Shown piece after piece: positions 44,870-56,800 of a stretch of 64,000 bases of DNA (positions are counted from its first letter, which is position 1; every line of letters begins with the position of its first letter). A program made the position numbers and the translations under genes. The stretch comes from Rhynchopus euleeides (lineage: Eukaryota; Euglenozoa; Diplonemea; Diplonemida; Diplonemidae). The stretch is taken from positions 1,240,001-1,304,000 of the forward strand of contig OY723280.1 of assembly GCA_963210315.1 (NCBI GenBank). The letters run 5' to 3'. The notes under the pieces are model-generated. The model was not told where the DNA came from, made no database searches, and saw only the letters and a list, made by a program, of their open reading frames with translations.

Positions 44870-47253
44870 TCGACCTTTTTTTTTTCCAGAAAACCGGGAA
44901 CCGGGAAACCCTGGTTTTGAAAACCGGAAAACCAGACCTATCTTATCCCCTGCTGCAATCGAAGAGGATGCCTATCTCGGCAGTTGCCCATTTCCCAAAC
45001 CTCATTTTGCACAAGAAAATCACAGTTTTTGATACAGTGTCTGCTGCGGCTGGAATGTGTGTGTGGTGTGTTGTGCAGTGCTTGTGCACACACCCGTATG
45101 TTCTGTGTCGCCGGGTTTGACAGCACCCTCGCAAGGGGGTGATGTCTATAATAAAATATTACCACCGATACCAAACTGAGCGAGCTCCGCCGACTACTGT
45201 AGGTTTCCCTGTTTCGAAGATGTTGCACGAGGTTGCACCAAGTCGCGACCTGCATCGATCCCGCCCCTTCCCGAGAAGATTCGCATCTGATATTTTGTGT
45301 TCACAGCGGTCTTTAACAAGCACCCACCTCCCCTCGCCCATCCTCGCGCTGCAAAAGTAAAGGGTATTCTTTTTAGCCGTGATGGCTCCCTCCTCTTCTT
45401 TATGCAAACGTATGCGCAGTCACACCAAGAGGGAACTTGCCCCTCCGCATACCGGTCCCCCTCCCATCGTCACAGAACCGAAACGGAAAAAAAAACTATA
45501 CCGGAAGAAAACAGTGGGGGTGTCAATGAGACATTGCGCGAGCCGAGCTCGTGGGTTGCCGACGCCAAAAAAAACCACTCGGGTATTTTCAGCTGCATTT
45601 AGGTCGGTTGCAGATCGGTTCGTTTCCATTTCTGCGCTGAGAAGGATGCCAAAAATGCCCCCCCCCCCCCCCCCGTCCCCCATCCCCCCTTGCCCCTTGC
45701 CCCCAAGAACGAAACGTTTGGTCATTCTTTCCCCTACTGGTCTGAAAAAAACAATCATTTCTCGATTCCAAAAAAAATGCAAAAACGGGAAACCAAACCC
45801 ACAAAGGAAAAATCATGGAGAAAGTGGGAAGTGGTGGACAGAAAACGACCGGTAAAATCGCGCGATTACCTGTGTTGAATTCAATCGAGTCGGTCTATTT
45901 TGATTTTTTTGAACGTTTTCTTTACAGGGCCATGCCTCCTGGCAGCCCCCGGCGAGAGGGCTTCTGGTTCTTCTGGCCACACGGCGGCATTGCCTAATGG
46001 CAGAAGCCGTGGGGCAGTCAGGGGGTTGCCTACCCTGTTACTTTTCCGGGAGAGGGATGTGTCACCTGACGAGCTTGCTCTGGCTTTGCCTCAGGACCGC
46101 AGTATCCGGTGACGTTATCAAGCACATGTGACCCATCATGGTCATGATACTAGATGATCCCATTGAAATTCGGCATGGCTATCTTCTGTCAAACGATGAT
46201 CGGCTTCATGTCTGGCCGTATTGGGCACCGAGATTTTCGATCATTGAAATCAGCATCTTTGACGGGCTCGCTGAAGATCGCAACATATGTGCAGATCTTG
46301 GAGCGGGTCGGTGCAGAAGAGAAGGGCGGAAGCAAGGAAAGCCGGATACCGTCATAACGCATGGTATAGAGAACGAGGGATAGTGAGCAGAATCCAGAAG
46401 AACATGAGGGTCTTCGCTCTGTGTCAGCCTGCGATCATAAGTAACGAGCGGGCTCACCTTTCTGCATTGTAGAACGGAGCCCCCCAATGGCCTCGTTTCT
46501 GGCAGTGCCGGTGTACACCATCTCTTCCCTTTTTTTACTTTTTCTGCGGTCCATTTTTTTTTCCAGAATAAAGCAAACCATCAATTCACATACCATCTGA
46601 GCAATCCCCACCACCTCTCCCAGAACGCTGTGACGCGCACCACTTGAAGCACGCGTTTTTTTCCTGCATCTACCTTAGTCTTTTGTTGCCCCCCCCCCCC
46701 TCCATTTTTGTTTTCGCAGTTCTGTTTTGAAGTTCCTTTTTGGACTTATTTGCAGCCCCCTTCCCCCGCAGCACTCTCCATTCAACACACGCGACGAACG
46801 AGTGCATATTTCAGGGGAGCGGTGTATTAATTAACACACCTGCAAACCTGGGACTAATGCGATATACCAATGTCTGTGCCGGAAGAACCAGGTCTGGGAC
46901 AACGTTGTGTGAGCATTAATGCGAGTCACTTGCGCGCAAACATCTGATTGAGAGCTCGCTTCAAAGCCACGGTAACGAAACTGAATCTGAAGATTACCGT
47001 GCCGACACTGAAGCGCACGACCGAATTAAATGATGTGTGCCCAAGGTTGTGCGACTTTTCCTGTTTTTTCCCAAAACGGAGATGGTTTGGCAACTTCCGG
47101 GCAACAACTGGGTCAATAGGACTGGATCCCCAATCCCATCACCCGTGAGTTGTTCGTGGTTGCCGACACGCAACGTCTTCCATAAAAAAGGTGGAAAAAA
47201 TAGCGACACAAAACAAAACGAGTTTTTGGTTGCCGATTCAAAAGAAAAATAGT
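44870..47253. other. Intergenic DNA with one degenerate R206-like repeat
   Basis: Contains C17-type and poly-A runs (45658-45674, 46690-46702). No gene can be supported; the region 46100-46480 has balanced composition and short open frames without a recognised family. Confidence 0.4.
45905..46000 (-). repeat. Degenerate R206-related repeat (inverted)
   Basis: On the minus strand it reads GGCAATGCCGCCGTGTGGCC, AGAAGAACC, then a C/G-rich segment, GGCC and CGTTCAAAAA, in the same order as the 3' half of R206. Confidence 0.45.
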
Positions 47254-47258
47254 CACCA

Positions 47259-48666
47259 TGGGGTAATACCGCCTGGTCGAATTCACACCATCTCAAACCA
47301 TTTCACAAAATTTCACAAAAAATAGCAAAATTTCGCGGTGCAAAATTTGTGAATTTTTGTGAATTTTTGCGACTTCTGCGACTTTTTGTGACTTTTTGCG
47401 ACTTTCTGCGCCTTCTTGCGTTTTGGGCGGTGCTGGCACTTGGGCACTAATGGCGGATGCAGTGGTTTGGGTTTATGGAAAAAGGGTGGTAGACGTGATG
47501 CCCAACTCCTCCTGAAGGTACGCATTGCTGCGCCAGCTGGGGAAACACGGCCCGGGGCCGTGCCACCCTGCAGCCACTGCAGGAAGTGCTGCCTCAGGGT
47601 TCCTCGGCAGTGGACCAACGCACATTGGCCGTGTGTGTCAGCGTCCGCCTTGGATCTCACAACGGTCACGCCATCTCCCACCCCTGAGGTCGCTGCTCTA
47701 ACGAAGGTGCGCGGCACAGGTCGTGGAGATCCACGAAACGGCAAGCAGTGGCGAACTGCAAGGCAAATCCTTGCCCTGGGGTGTCTGGGACCTACCCTAC
47801 CCCCCTTGGTGCTGGGGACAGAGGGGGGGTACCCGACCCCCTTCGGGTCTCAAACCATTTCACAAAAAATCGCAAAAAATAGCAAAGCGTCACAAAAAAT
47901 ATCAGGCTTCGCAAAAAATCACACGCTCTCAAACCATTTCACAAAAAATCGCACAATCGCGTCGTATTGCAATTTGGGTTAGCGTGCTGGCATCGCAGCC
48001 TGGCCCCGAAGGACCATACCGTGAGGAACCGGGCCCGCTATCCTACTCTTGCTCTACGTGACACCACACGGTTTCGCTCTCCTCCTCGTTGCGCTGTAAA
48101 GGAGGGGGGACACACACACACTGGAAGCCGGAGATTGCGCCTGCTGATACTGAGGCGCAATCTTCGCGACGACGCGTTGAAAAGAGCGCGGAATAGCCGC
48201 CGAACGAAAGATGGTGGGAGAGGGGATGCAGCGGGTGCGCTTCGGAACCGCACGCAACACCTGCTTCTGGAGGAAACGAGAACGAGAAGGACGGACAGCA
48301 CGTGTCTTGCGCTCCAAGAAGCGCAAGGCCTGTGAGGCCCGTGGGAAAGGGGAAGGCACGCCTGATCTAGCTGTGCTGATGATCGTGCGGGAGGAAGGAA
48401 AACCTGCTCTGTTGTTATGAAACGAGCATCGCTCCAGGGCAGATTCGTCTGCCTCCCGCATGTGCGCTACACGTTTCTCACAATCGCACAATCGCACAAT
48501 CGCGAACCATTTCACAAAAAATCACAAAAAATAGCACAATTGGAAACCATTTCACAAAAAATCGCAAAAAATAGCAGCGCGGTTTTTGTGAATTTTTGTG
48601 AATTTTTGGGGCGTTGTTCTTCGTTTTTGGGAGACGCTGTGAATTCGCCAAGGCGGTATTACCCCA
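47259..48666. mobile_element. F1: 1.4-kb foldback element with 5-bp target duplication
   Basis: Ends are TGGGGTAATACCGCCT on both arms, extending imperfectly for about 30 bp to CGAATTCACA. CACCA is duplicated at 47254-47258 and 48667-48671. Inside, boxes of the type AACCATTTCACAAAAAATCG recur at 47295, 47855, 47933, 48508 and 48543, with inverse TTTGTGAATTTTTG boxes at 47345-47370 and 48590-48610. The element is therefore also modular and self-complementary. The 0.5-kb unique parts (47410-47830 and 47965-48470) show no known protein. Confidence 0.8.
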
Positions 48667-48671
48667 CACCA

Positions 48672-50007
48672 AAACAAAAAATAACCTAAGAAAGGCAACG
48701 GATCGTTGAAACCCTATGATGAAAAACCACCAAGAGTCACCCGGAGGTGCATTGCGTTCTGGCCACCGTGCTTCATGCAATAACGTATATTTTGCATGTC
48801 CCTGGCGGGCTATTTGTCATTTTCAGCTTACCCCCCCCCCTCTCCCCCAATCCATTTTTCATTTGTTCGGGTGGGGGAGGGGGGGTGGGTGGGGGTGGGG
48901 TTGGAGGGGAATGGCTGTGGCGCGTTTTGAAAATGTGCTGCATGGGCTCATTCGTTCTCCCGCCCCCTTCCAAAAACCCCACCCCCACCCCACCCGCCCC
49001 CCCTCCTGGATCTCTATAGGGAGGTCCGTATTTTGATTTTGATCTGGTGCTTTCGCATTGCTCGTCCAGCTCCTGCCGTAGAATTGCTTTCGTCCCTATC
49101 TGGGAGGCTTCAACATCGGCAGAAGTTGGCGCAACGACGATGCACTGTTTTGTGATGAGAGAGGAATCGTTCACAGAATCACCGCAATGATATGGTCCAA
49201 TAGCTGCCGAATAGCTGCCCTGTGATTTTTTTTCCGGACAAAAAAAAACTGGCAAATACGTCATATGGAAAGGTGATGCAAAAAAACGGGGGGACGGGGT
49301 GTGGGGAGAGGGCGGAGTATTGCATGCGTCTCTGAGGCGAAGCCGTCAGCAGGCAATTGTGTTTTTTGCTGCAGGCCATGCATGCTCCCCCCCCCCCCCA
49401 TACCCCCCACCACCCACCCCCCTAGTCATCCCATCCTCTCTCCAACCACCTCCCCTCTCTTCACAACAGGGGGAGGGCGGTTATCCCGTGAATGAAATCA
49501 CACACCTTCCCTCCTGGAGGGTACAGAAGCTGGTTCCTTCGGTGGGGTGTGGTTTTATTATTACCGTTTTGTGGCATGCACTCTCTTCCCCACCCCTCAC
49601 CCCCCCCCCCAGCGAAAACAGAAAAAACTTGTTGCCTTTTATCCCTTTCTCTTTCTTCCTTTCTTTACAGATTCCTCCATCTCAATCAAACTACTGCTAA
49701 TATCACAGTCAAATATGCAAAACAAAGCAAAGGCATATTCTTATCTCCACCCCTCTCCTCTCGCCACAGTGAATCTTGTAGCCTTTGGGGGTTGTGGCCT
49801 TCACTGCAGCTGGACTGCATGTGGACACCAACAGGAATTCAAAAAAAGCCCGAAAATGCAAAAAAAGCCTTCTTGGCCACGATGTGCATCTCTATATCTC
49901 ACCAACGCGGTGAGGCACTATTTCTCATCATTCAAAAACAAAGCAAAGGAGGATTCTTCATATTCCTGGATTTCCCGAATTTCCTGGATTTCCCCCGGCC
50001 CCTTAGG
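48672..50007. other. Intergenic DNA, no gene seen
   Basis: Poly-C and poly-G runs (48831-48840, 48874-48884, 49388-49399), C/T-rich elsewhere. No supported gene. Confidence 0.4.
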
Positions 50008-50015
50008 CGATTTCA

Positions 50016-50542
50016 GGGCGGACAGGGCGGACATATCCGGACCGGAAATCCGGGTGTCCGGATGTCCGGGTCCAATTTTGACTTTGGTTTGGAAAGTAGA
50101 TGACCCCTGGCTGGAGAGGACGGTTGTGCTCGACCGGACGGAGAGAGAACCTTCTCCATAACCACCTCCACTCCACAATGCCACAAGTGGCAGGAAGGCC
50201 GGGTGTTACAGGCCTCAACCAGGGTTCCAAGGCTCCCCACTTCCTGGCTGCGTCAGGGATCACCGGGTACAGCGAGCAGGATTACCTGTCCTGACACCCC
50301 AGCATGTACCACCGGAAGAACCCGAAACAGCAGCCCCCCCCCTCATGGGGGTTGCAAGAGGCACGGAATCGTTCAAATCGGACCAAGTCCGAAAATTCGG
50401 CACTTTCTTGGGTACAAATTGCGGTCCGAAATTTTCCGATTTTTTGAAAAAAGCTAATTCTGTAAGGGGGACCTTTTCGAATTTTTTTTTCGGGCACTTT
50501 TTCCACAAGGAAATGTCCGCCCTGTCCGCTACTGTCCACTAC
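50016..50542. mobile_element. H4: 527-bp element with 8-bp target duplication
   Basis: CGATTTCA is duplicated at 50008-50015 and 50543-50550. The ends hold inverted iterated GGACA boxes (left GGGCGGACAGGGCGGACAT; right inverse has three such boxes). It carries the last codons of a LINE-type RT gene. Superfamily is uncertain; the 8-bp duplication fits hAT or P. Confidence 0.72.
50175..50294 (+). pseudogene. 3' end of a LINE-type RT gene inside H4
   Basis: The frame ends FLAASGITGYSEQDYLS followed by TGA. This aligns with YLAEAGVTEHGEKDYLNA at the end of the RT fragment in H3. The match is only about 18 residues, so the call is tentative. Confidence 0.45.
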
Positions 50543-50639
50543 CGATTTCAAGGATCCTCCAAAACCAAGCAATAGTACGAGAGTACTTCAGTTTTTTCTT
50601 CAAGATATATCAAGTTGGCCACCTCGAAAAAATGTGAAA

Positions 50640-50839
50640 NNNNNNNNNNNNNNNNNNNNNNNNNNNNNNNNNNNNNNNNNNNNNNNNNNNNNNNNNNNNN
50701 NNNNNNNNNNNNNNNNNNNNNNNNNNNNNNNNNNNNNNNNNNNNNNNNNNNNNNNNNNNNNNNNNNNNNNNNNNNNNNNNNNNNNNNNNNNNNNNNNNNN
50801 NNNNNNNNNNNNNNNNNNNNNNNNNNNNNNNNNNNNNNN
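50640..50839. other. Assembly gap, exactly 200 N
   Basis: The round length suggests a fixed-size scaffold gap of unknown true length. Confidence 0.99.
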
Positions 50840-51080
50840 GGAGGAGCTGAAGCAGGCACCGCTTAATGATGCGTTGATGCTTCCACCCGACGAGCTGAAG
50901 CAGGCACCGCGCCAAAGGGCACCCCCAAAGAGACCTGCAAAGACTGCGTCGAAACCCGCACCGAAGGCTGCCAGCGCTGCAGCACCTGAAGAACCTGCAG
51001 CACCTGCAGCACCTGAAGCGCCTGCACCCTCACTGACCCCGGAACAGCAAGAACTCCTTGAGTTTGGGGTCCCGGCATAG
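50840..51080 (+). CDS. C-terminal fragment of an unknown Pro/Ala-rich protein
   Basis: An open frame emerges from the gap and ends with TAG at 51078-51080. The about 80 residues hold two ELKQAP motifs separated by 15 residues, a Lys/Pro/Ala-rich linker with AAPEEPAAPAAPEAPAP, and a helical end LTPEQQELLEFGVPA. The upstream part is lost in the gap, so length and start are unknown. Composition resembles host low-complexity tails. A LINE tail fragment lies 93 bp downstream, in opposite orientation. It could be a host gene or part of another element. Confidence 0.45.
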
Positions 51081-51173
51081 AGACAGAGAATGGCTGAGTA
51101 AATCAAAAAATGAGACCCCCCCCCCCTTTTCACTACGCACAAACTACGCAATATGGGGTCGTCAGGGGCACCA

Positions 51174-51237
51174 TTAACTACGCCCCGCGGCCGGTAGACT
51201 CCCCTTGTTTGAGAGAGGAGCTGCTCTGGTGGGGTGG
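51174..51237 (-). repeat. LINE 3'-region fragment
   Basis: 64 bp matching 10999-11066 of the LINE (small deletions in the GGGCCCGCGG part), lacking the terminal about 50 bp. It abuts a (CT)n run at 51240-51270, the third case of this LINE tail next to CT repeats. Confidence 0.85.
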
Positions 51238-51238
51238 C

Positions 51239-51239
<1 letters not shown>

Positions 51240-51270
<31 letters not shown>
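51240..51270. repeat. (CT)n microsatellite
   Basis: About 15 CT units directly after the LINE fragment. Confidence 0.9.
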
Positions 51271-51272
<2 letters not shown>

Positions 51273-52167
51273 ATCTCTCAATTTTTATAACTTTGCTGTC
51301 GACCTCTCCCCCTTCCAGAGAATCGTTCACCCCCCCCCCCCCCCCGGTTTTATTGATTTATTCCAGCTTTCCTACAATAGCCTCTCTCCCGTTTATCGAA
51401 ATGCCCAAGTGTCATCAGGCGGTTGCCCGGCGGATCCTGTCGGCGGGTTGCGTTACTGTTTTTCCCTCTGCTCGATGGATCGTCTTCCCACGATGAGTAG
51501 CGCAGCGTGCCCGCCCCGTCCCAGGTCCCACACCTCTCTGTGACGCTGCCCGCCTTCAAGGCATCGAGGTAGCGTGGTTTTCTATATTCTGGTCGACTCG
51601 TTACCTCGGTGTCAGCCATCAAAATGACAATGAGCATTTGGGTGCAGAGGGGTGGGTGGGATGGGTGGGTACCCCAGGGGTTGGCACTGTCCCAAACAAG
51701 GGAAAAAACCCCCGAAAACAAATCAAAGTTTTATGAGAAAAAAAACAACGCAGCAGATCGTATAGCCCGCCACCGCACACACCCCCCCCCCCCCCGCCTC
51801 CTGATTCACAAGAAGACAAAGAAAATGAACACGCAAGAGATCGATGCGGCTGGATAAGAAGAAAACAAAAAGGTGGGGTACTGCCCTCAATCTCCCTTGG
51901 GGGAGACGGGGGCGCCATAGGAGCAGATGAGGCCTAACTCGTGTTGAGAATTCGCCGATCTACTGATAAAGGATACACCACCCGGCTCCTTTGTTTTTGA
52001 ATCGCACGGGTTTTGGCCATGCTCCTGGCAGCCCCCCTTTGTGAGGAGGCGTATCCCCAGCCCTTTTGTTGTTTTGCTTCTTCTTCCAACAAAGGTTTGT
52101 TCATGTGTCTCGTGAATGGAACTCTCTTATGTTTCTCTTTTCTTCACACACAAAAAACCAAGCACGT
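51271..52167. other. Intergenic DNA, no gene seen
   Basis: C-homopolymers at 51331-51345 and 51781-51795; no gene supported. Confidence 0.4.
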
Positions 52168-52323
52168 GTGGCGCGCAGGGCTAATCCTAACTTCATACCC
52201 AAACCCGGGGGTCAGGAATTCCCAGATTTCTCCCCTGTTTAGCGCGTTTTTTTACCTCTGTTTGGCGCGTTTTTTTTACCACTGGGAGCCCTATGCAGGA
52301 ACGGGTGAAATTTTTGGGCCTGT

Positions 52324-52830
52324 GTGGGAAAAAACCCCTTCCCTGCTGAGCCCCCATTCCGGCCGCAGATGGAACCGGTTAGCCTCGCGTCGGCTCGTGT
52401 CGTCCTCCGCCGACACATCTACAACGACGCAACGGTGCCCCGCACGGACAGCGTGTACGCGTACCGTTCGGGAATCGGGGAGACGCGACTGCAACGCCCC
52501 GACCTCCGCATGGAGGGACTCACCCGCTTAGGGGAAACCACCATCCGCCGACTCCGGGCCGACCACCACCGCCTGGTCTACGACCACGACATCCCGGGCA
52601 CGGCACAACCACCTTGCCAACCCTGCCTGAAGCATGCGCCGGGCCACCCCCCGCCTGGGGTCTCACTGAAGCACCTCTTCTTCGGCTGCCCCGCGACAGC
52701 GTCGGCCCGACACCACCTCACAGCCACAAACGTGCACAACCTGCTGTTGCACAACTGCAAGGAGGCACTGCGCTACCTGGCCGAGGCAGGGGTAACGGAG
52801 CACGGCGAGAAGGACTACCTGAACGCGTGA
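52324..52830 (+). pseudogene. 3' end of a LINE reverse transcriptase gene (captured in H3)
   Basis: About 155 codons ending in TGA. It encodes the region after the RT domain: TRLGETTIRRLRADHHRLVY, then a zinc motif C-x2-C...H...C with HLFFGCPATA, then a short helical tail ending EKDYLNA. The C-terminus differs from the full LINE in this window, which continues another 600 residues after the same motif, so a second LINE family is implied. The catalytic domains are absent, so it cannot work as an RT. Whether the fragment is expressed from H3 is unknown. Confidence 0.8.
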
Positions 52831-52987
52831 ACCAAATAACATCATCAGAGAACAAGGGCTTCGGCCCGACCCCCCCAGCACCCCCCCCCCCCCATCCCAG
52901 CCCCACGTCACTTTCCACAGGCCGCCAGGCGCGTCAGCGTCGGCGACCGCCCGCCCCCAGTCTGAGAGGCATCAGCCGAATCTCGGT

Positions 52988-53193
52988 GGAGGCGGGCACA
53001 AAACAAAACGGAGAGTCGTCACTGTGCATATCAGCACGGTCCCGCCCTCTGTGCCAGACCAACACACCACCAAAGGAAAAGAGGAAGAGGCGACGTAAGG
53101 CAATGCCTCCGTGCGGCCAGGAGAACACGAAATAGCGACCCCCTCAACGGGGAATGCTACGAGCACGGCCAAAAATTGTTCAAATCGTTCAAA
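52988..53193 (+). repeat. R206 SINE-like repeat, copy 2 (inside H3)
   Basis: Nearly identical to 33173-33378, including the twin CGTTCAAA-type boxes at its 3' end. It ends in poly-A-like AAAAC. Confidence 0.85.
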
Positions 53194-53451
53194 ACATACT
53201 CGTGGAAACCGCTGTCGCGAATCGTTACACTGCGACCAGAAAAAGTCCGAAAAACTGGAGGTGCGTCTCCCAGCGAGGGGTGAGGTCGAGACATATTTAT
53301 GGGAAAATGGGTGGACCAGGTGTTTCTCGTGGGGGATGACGTCTTTATGATGAATCCTCTGGACACCCGCCCCTTTTCCTGTTTATTCCCAGCCAAACCC
53401 CCCAAACCCGCTACACGGGTTAGCCAAACCAGGTTTTCTTGCAGGTAACAT

Positions 53452-53510
53452 CCAGACGCTCACTACCGTGGCCTCCGGCGGCTGGGGGGCTCCGCCCCCC
53501 AGACCCCCCT
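53452..53510 (-). repeat. Stem-loop repeat, copy 6 (inside H3)
   Basis: Inverse orientation to copies 1-5; stem CTGGGGGG/CCCCCCAG intact and flanking CCGCCGGAGGCCACGGTAG conserved. Confidence 0.9.
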
Positions 53511-53869
53511 GTGGTGCATGTCCCGTGACGTATGCCTGTCCAGGACCCAAGTCCTTTCGAGTCACATGCAACAAGCCTTATCCCGGTCCGTCTGGGGCTA
53601 TACGAAAGGTGCGCAGATGTGCCTGAGCCGCAGCGCCTCCCCGTCAAAACCTTTGCCTTGAGTGGTGCATCGACGGAGGCGTGACGAGAGCGAGAGCGGA
53701 ACAGTCCAAAAACACACATTTTCGTGCATCTTTCTGGACACCGTGGGTGTGCCCCTCCATGAAAACCACCCACAAACAGGGATCCCTGTTTAGCGCGTTT
53801 TTTTGACACCCAAAACTGGATTTTGGCCCCGACCCCCCCCCCGGATTTAGGATTAGCCCTGGTGGCGCG

Positions 53870-56800
53870 TGGGGGGGCCACCCTGTGGTTTTTTTGCAAG
53901 ATTCTTTTTTGGACGCATCCTCCACACAAGAAAATATCCGATGGCAAAAAAAAAAAACTATACTCATGGTTGAGAACCCGACAGAAAATGAATTCAAAGG
54001 CGGTGAACGATTCTCTGGCTAATTAGCGTTATCTCCCCTGTTGATGATGTGCCCCTCCCCACCTGCTACTCCGGGCGTGGGATTTTTCATCGGACCATCC
54101 AGTTCGTTGGACGCCCCATTTCCCGATACCAGCCGAGAAAAAAATGTGTGGCTGTTATTCTAGAACACTTCATGAACCACTTGGGATGTGGTGGTGTTGT
54201 TGGCCTGAGCGATGGTTTCTCCATTTTGTGTTGTTACTTTATTTTTTTTGCTTTATTTTGAGAGTTCGGCAGCTACTAGCTGCGGGTTGTTCTGCCTCTG
54301 AAGATGTCAACTCTTGCTCCCCGACAGGTGTCCGGGCGGAAAAGGGTGGGGGGGGGGGGGTGGGGAGATTTTATTATTTATGGTTACTCGATACTGGTTG
54401 TTTTTTTCGAGCGCCGGCCGTTGTTCATCGAAACAACAAACAAGCAACTGAGCGTCCCTGGTTCATTCCACAGCATATCAACCAATGCATACTTCGCAAG
54501 TTAGGTGGGGGAGAGTGTGGGAAAGGCGCGTGTCTGTGTAATAGGAAATGGTGTGCGTGTGTACGTGGCACGGCAGAGCGAATGGCTCACACGCAGCAGC
54601 ACATCCCCTTTTGCCGGGAAACGATGTCTCACTTCCACACGCACCCCTGTCCCCAAGGGGGTTCCTTAAATTATTACGAAGGTTCGCGACTACCATCACC
54701 TGCTCCCCACCCTTCCCCCAGGCCCCTCTGCCGCCACCCCCTACCTCCTCTTCCCGGCTTTACTTGAGTGAGAACTCATATGCCACACTGAGCAAAGCGG
54801 CCGCCACATTGTCGGAGAGGGATACAGTTTTTTTTCCTTCTGGTATGTTCTGCCCTCAACATTCTCTTTGCGCATGTGGGTAACAAGTTAAAATCACCCC
54901 TATCACCCTGCCGCCTTCCCGGAACCACAGTGTCTGCGAATATGGGTTGTTGTTGATGTTGGGGGTCTATTTGCCGCACCCATTCGGTCTCCATCATCGC
55001 GACGTTTGTATGGTAGTGTGACGCACGTACACCCAGATCCTGGGGACCTGCATCCTCTAACACCCACGCACATTTGCAGCCGACCCAAACCTTTTCTGAG
55101 GCAGAGACAAGCCAAAAATGAGACTGCCCCACGGCAGGATAAATCTATGCAACGTATTTCAGACCTGTTTAACACGTCACCCAAAAACAAAGTCGGGAAA
55201 AAAATCTGTTGTTTTTTTTTCTGATTTGCCTTCCCCACCCCCCCACCACACCCCCTCCCCCCACACCCCACATTTCACACCCCGCGAGAAAAATTCAAAG
55301 AGGGGTGTTGGGGGTCGGCAGAAAAATAATACAACCTCAATGGAGAGTTCACTCGGCTCTGTAGGAAATGGGTCGCTGTGACTCCCATTGCTGTCGTACG
55401 GTTTGCTTTCAAGAAGAGGACAAGGGCTGTTGCACCCTCTGCGCATCATCCATGATATTGCATCGCTGAGCTTGGATTCCATCCTCAGATTGTATGGGTT
55501 CCTGCCATTAATCGCTGCTCTGCTCTGTACTTAGCAGCTGCTGTCGGTTTTTCACAAAAACATGGATCCTGCGACTCTGATTCCCTCCCTCCCTCCCCCC
55601 CCCCCCCATATCACACTGAACCCGCTCAACCCTCCCAAAACCCCACATTGTGACAACCAATCATCAACCCGACGACCCCCTATTGGAGGCAGCCTGCTCT
55701 ATTGCTACATACACCCAAACCCCGAGTCTGCCTGGAATTATGTGAACAACGGTGTGTGTAATCGTCCCCTGCAACCCCCCGCTGATTTATGAAGAACTAT
55801 CCCGTGATGTGTCATGTGCGTTAGTTTCGCTACGGTGGATTGCTCACCGCGACTGCAAGAGATTTTTAGCCCGTTCAAAACAGCCCGTCACTCCGTGTGG
55901 GTAACAGCGGGGGGATGTCATCAGAGTCGACTCGGTGCGCCCGACACTGAACAAGAAAGAGACACCAAACCCACCGCCGGGTAGGGAACAAAACGTCCAA
56001 AAAAATCAACCGGCCGACAAGAGAACACTATCCCGTTCAAAATTCTTGTGATTTTCGCCCCCGGATGGCTGAAGCCGGCTGAAATACAGCTCAGAACCTT
56101 CAATACAACAAGAATAACACAGATAGGCCGATCTCAGATGGATTGTATACCCTTACATCCCCTTTGTTGTGTGTGCGAACCCCCCCACCCCCACCCCCCG
56201 ACCAAGGGAGCTTCTTTCAGGCGACACCGCTTAGAGGAGGTTCTGATTATTTATTGTCTTGTCAAAAAAAACCGTGTTGATCGTCGATACTCAGAAGCAT
56301 GAAAACCCACGCCGGGAGTTCGTGGGGGTAGGGGTCATTGCCGCCGTGAGCGGTCAGTAGTGACCCGTCTTTCGGTGCCGATGTGTTGCGCCAACAACAA
56401 AACCCCGCTCCCACCATGAAAACCCCCCGCGCTCCCCACAACCCTTTCGTGTTGCTTTTGAAAATCGTTCAAATCGTCCAAAATGACATTCCGCATGCGC
56501 CGGCACCCGGCCTTTCGCAAGGGGTGGGGGGGTGCCTCCCCTTTGTAGAGGGAAAGGGGTTACCCTCTGTCGTACCGCAGGAATTATGTGACTTTTTCTT
56601 TTACCTCTCCCCCTGCCATCTCCCGCACCCCCTTCCTTTGGCCCCCCCACCTCCCTCTCCTGTTTCCTGTTCTTTTGGGGGGAATTATGCCTCGTTTTTT
56701 CTATGTGCATAACTGCACTTGGTGTGCCCGTGCAGGCGTACAGTCATGCCCCTCTACGTCACCTGCACCTGGTATCAGGAAAAAAGTCCCCAGGTTCCAT

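Larger units (their letters stand above)
52176..53861 (+). mobile_element. H3: 1.69-kb hAT-like element carrying foreign pieces
   Basis: 15-bp perfect inverted ends CAGGGCTAATCCTAA. A perfect 8-bp target duplication GTGGCGCG lies at 52168-52175 and 53862-53869. Subterminal boxes TGTTTAGCGCGTTTTTTT occur near the left end (52239 onward, second copy 52260 onward with TGTTTGGCGCG) and the right end (53786 onward). Cargo: an RT gene 3' end (52324-52830), a full R206 repeat (52988-53193) and one stem-loop repeat (53452-53510). No transposase is present. Confidence 0.93.
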
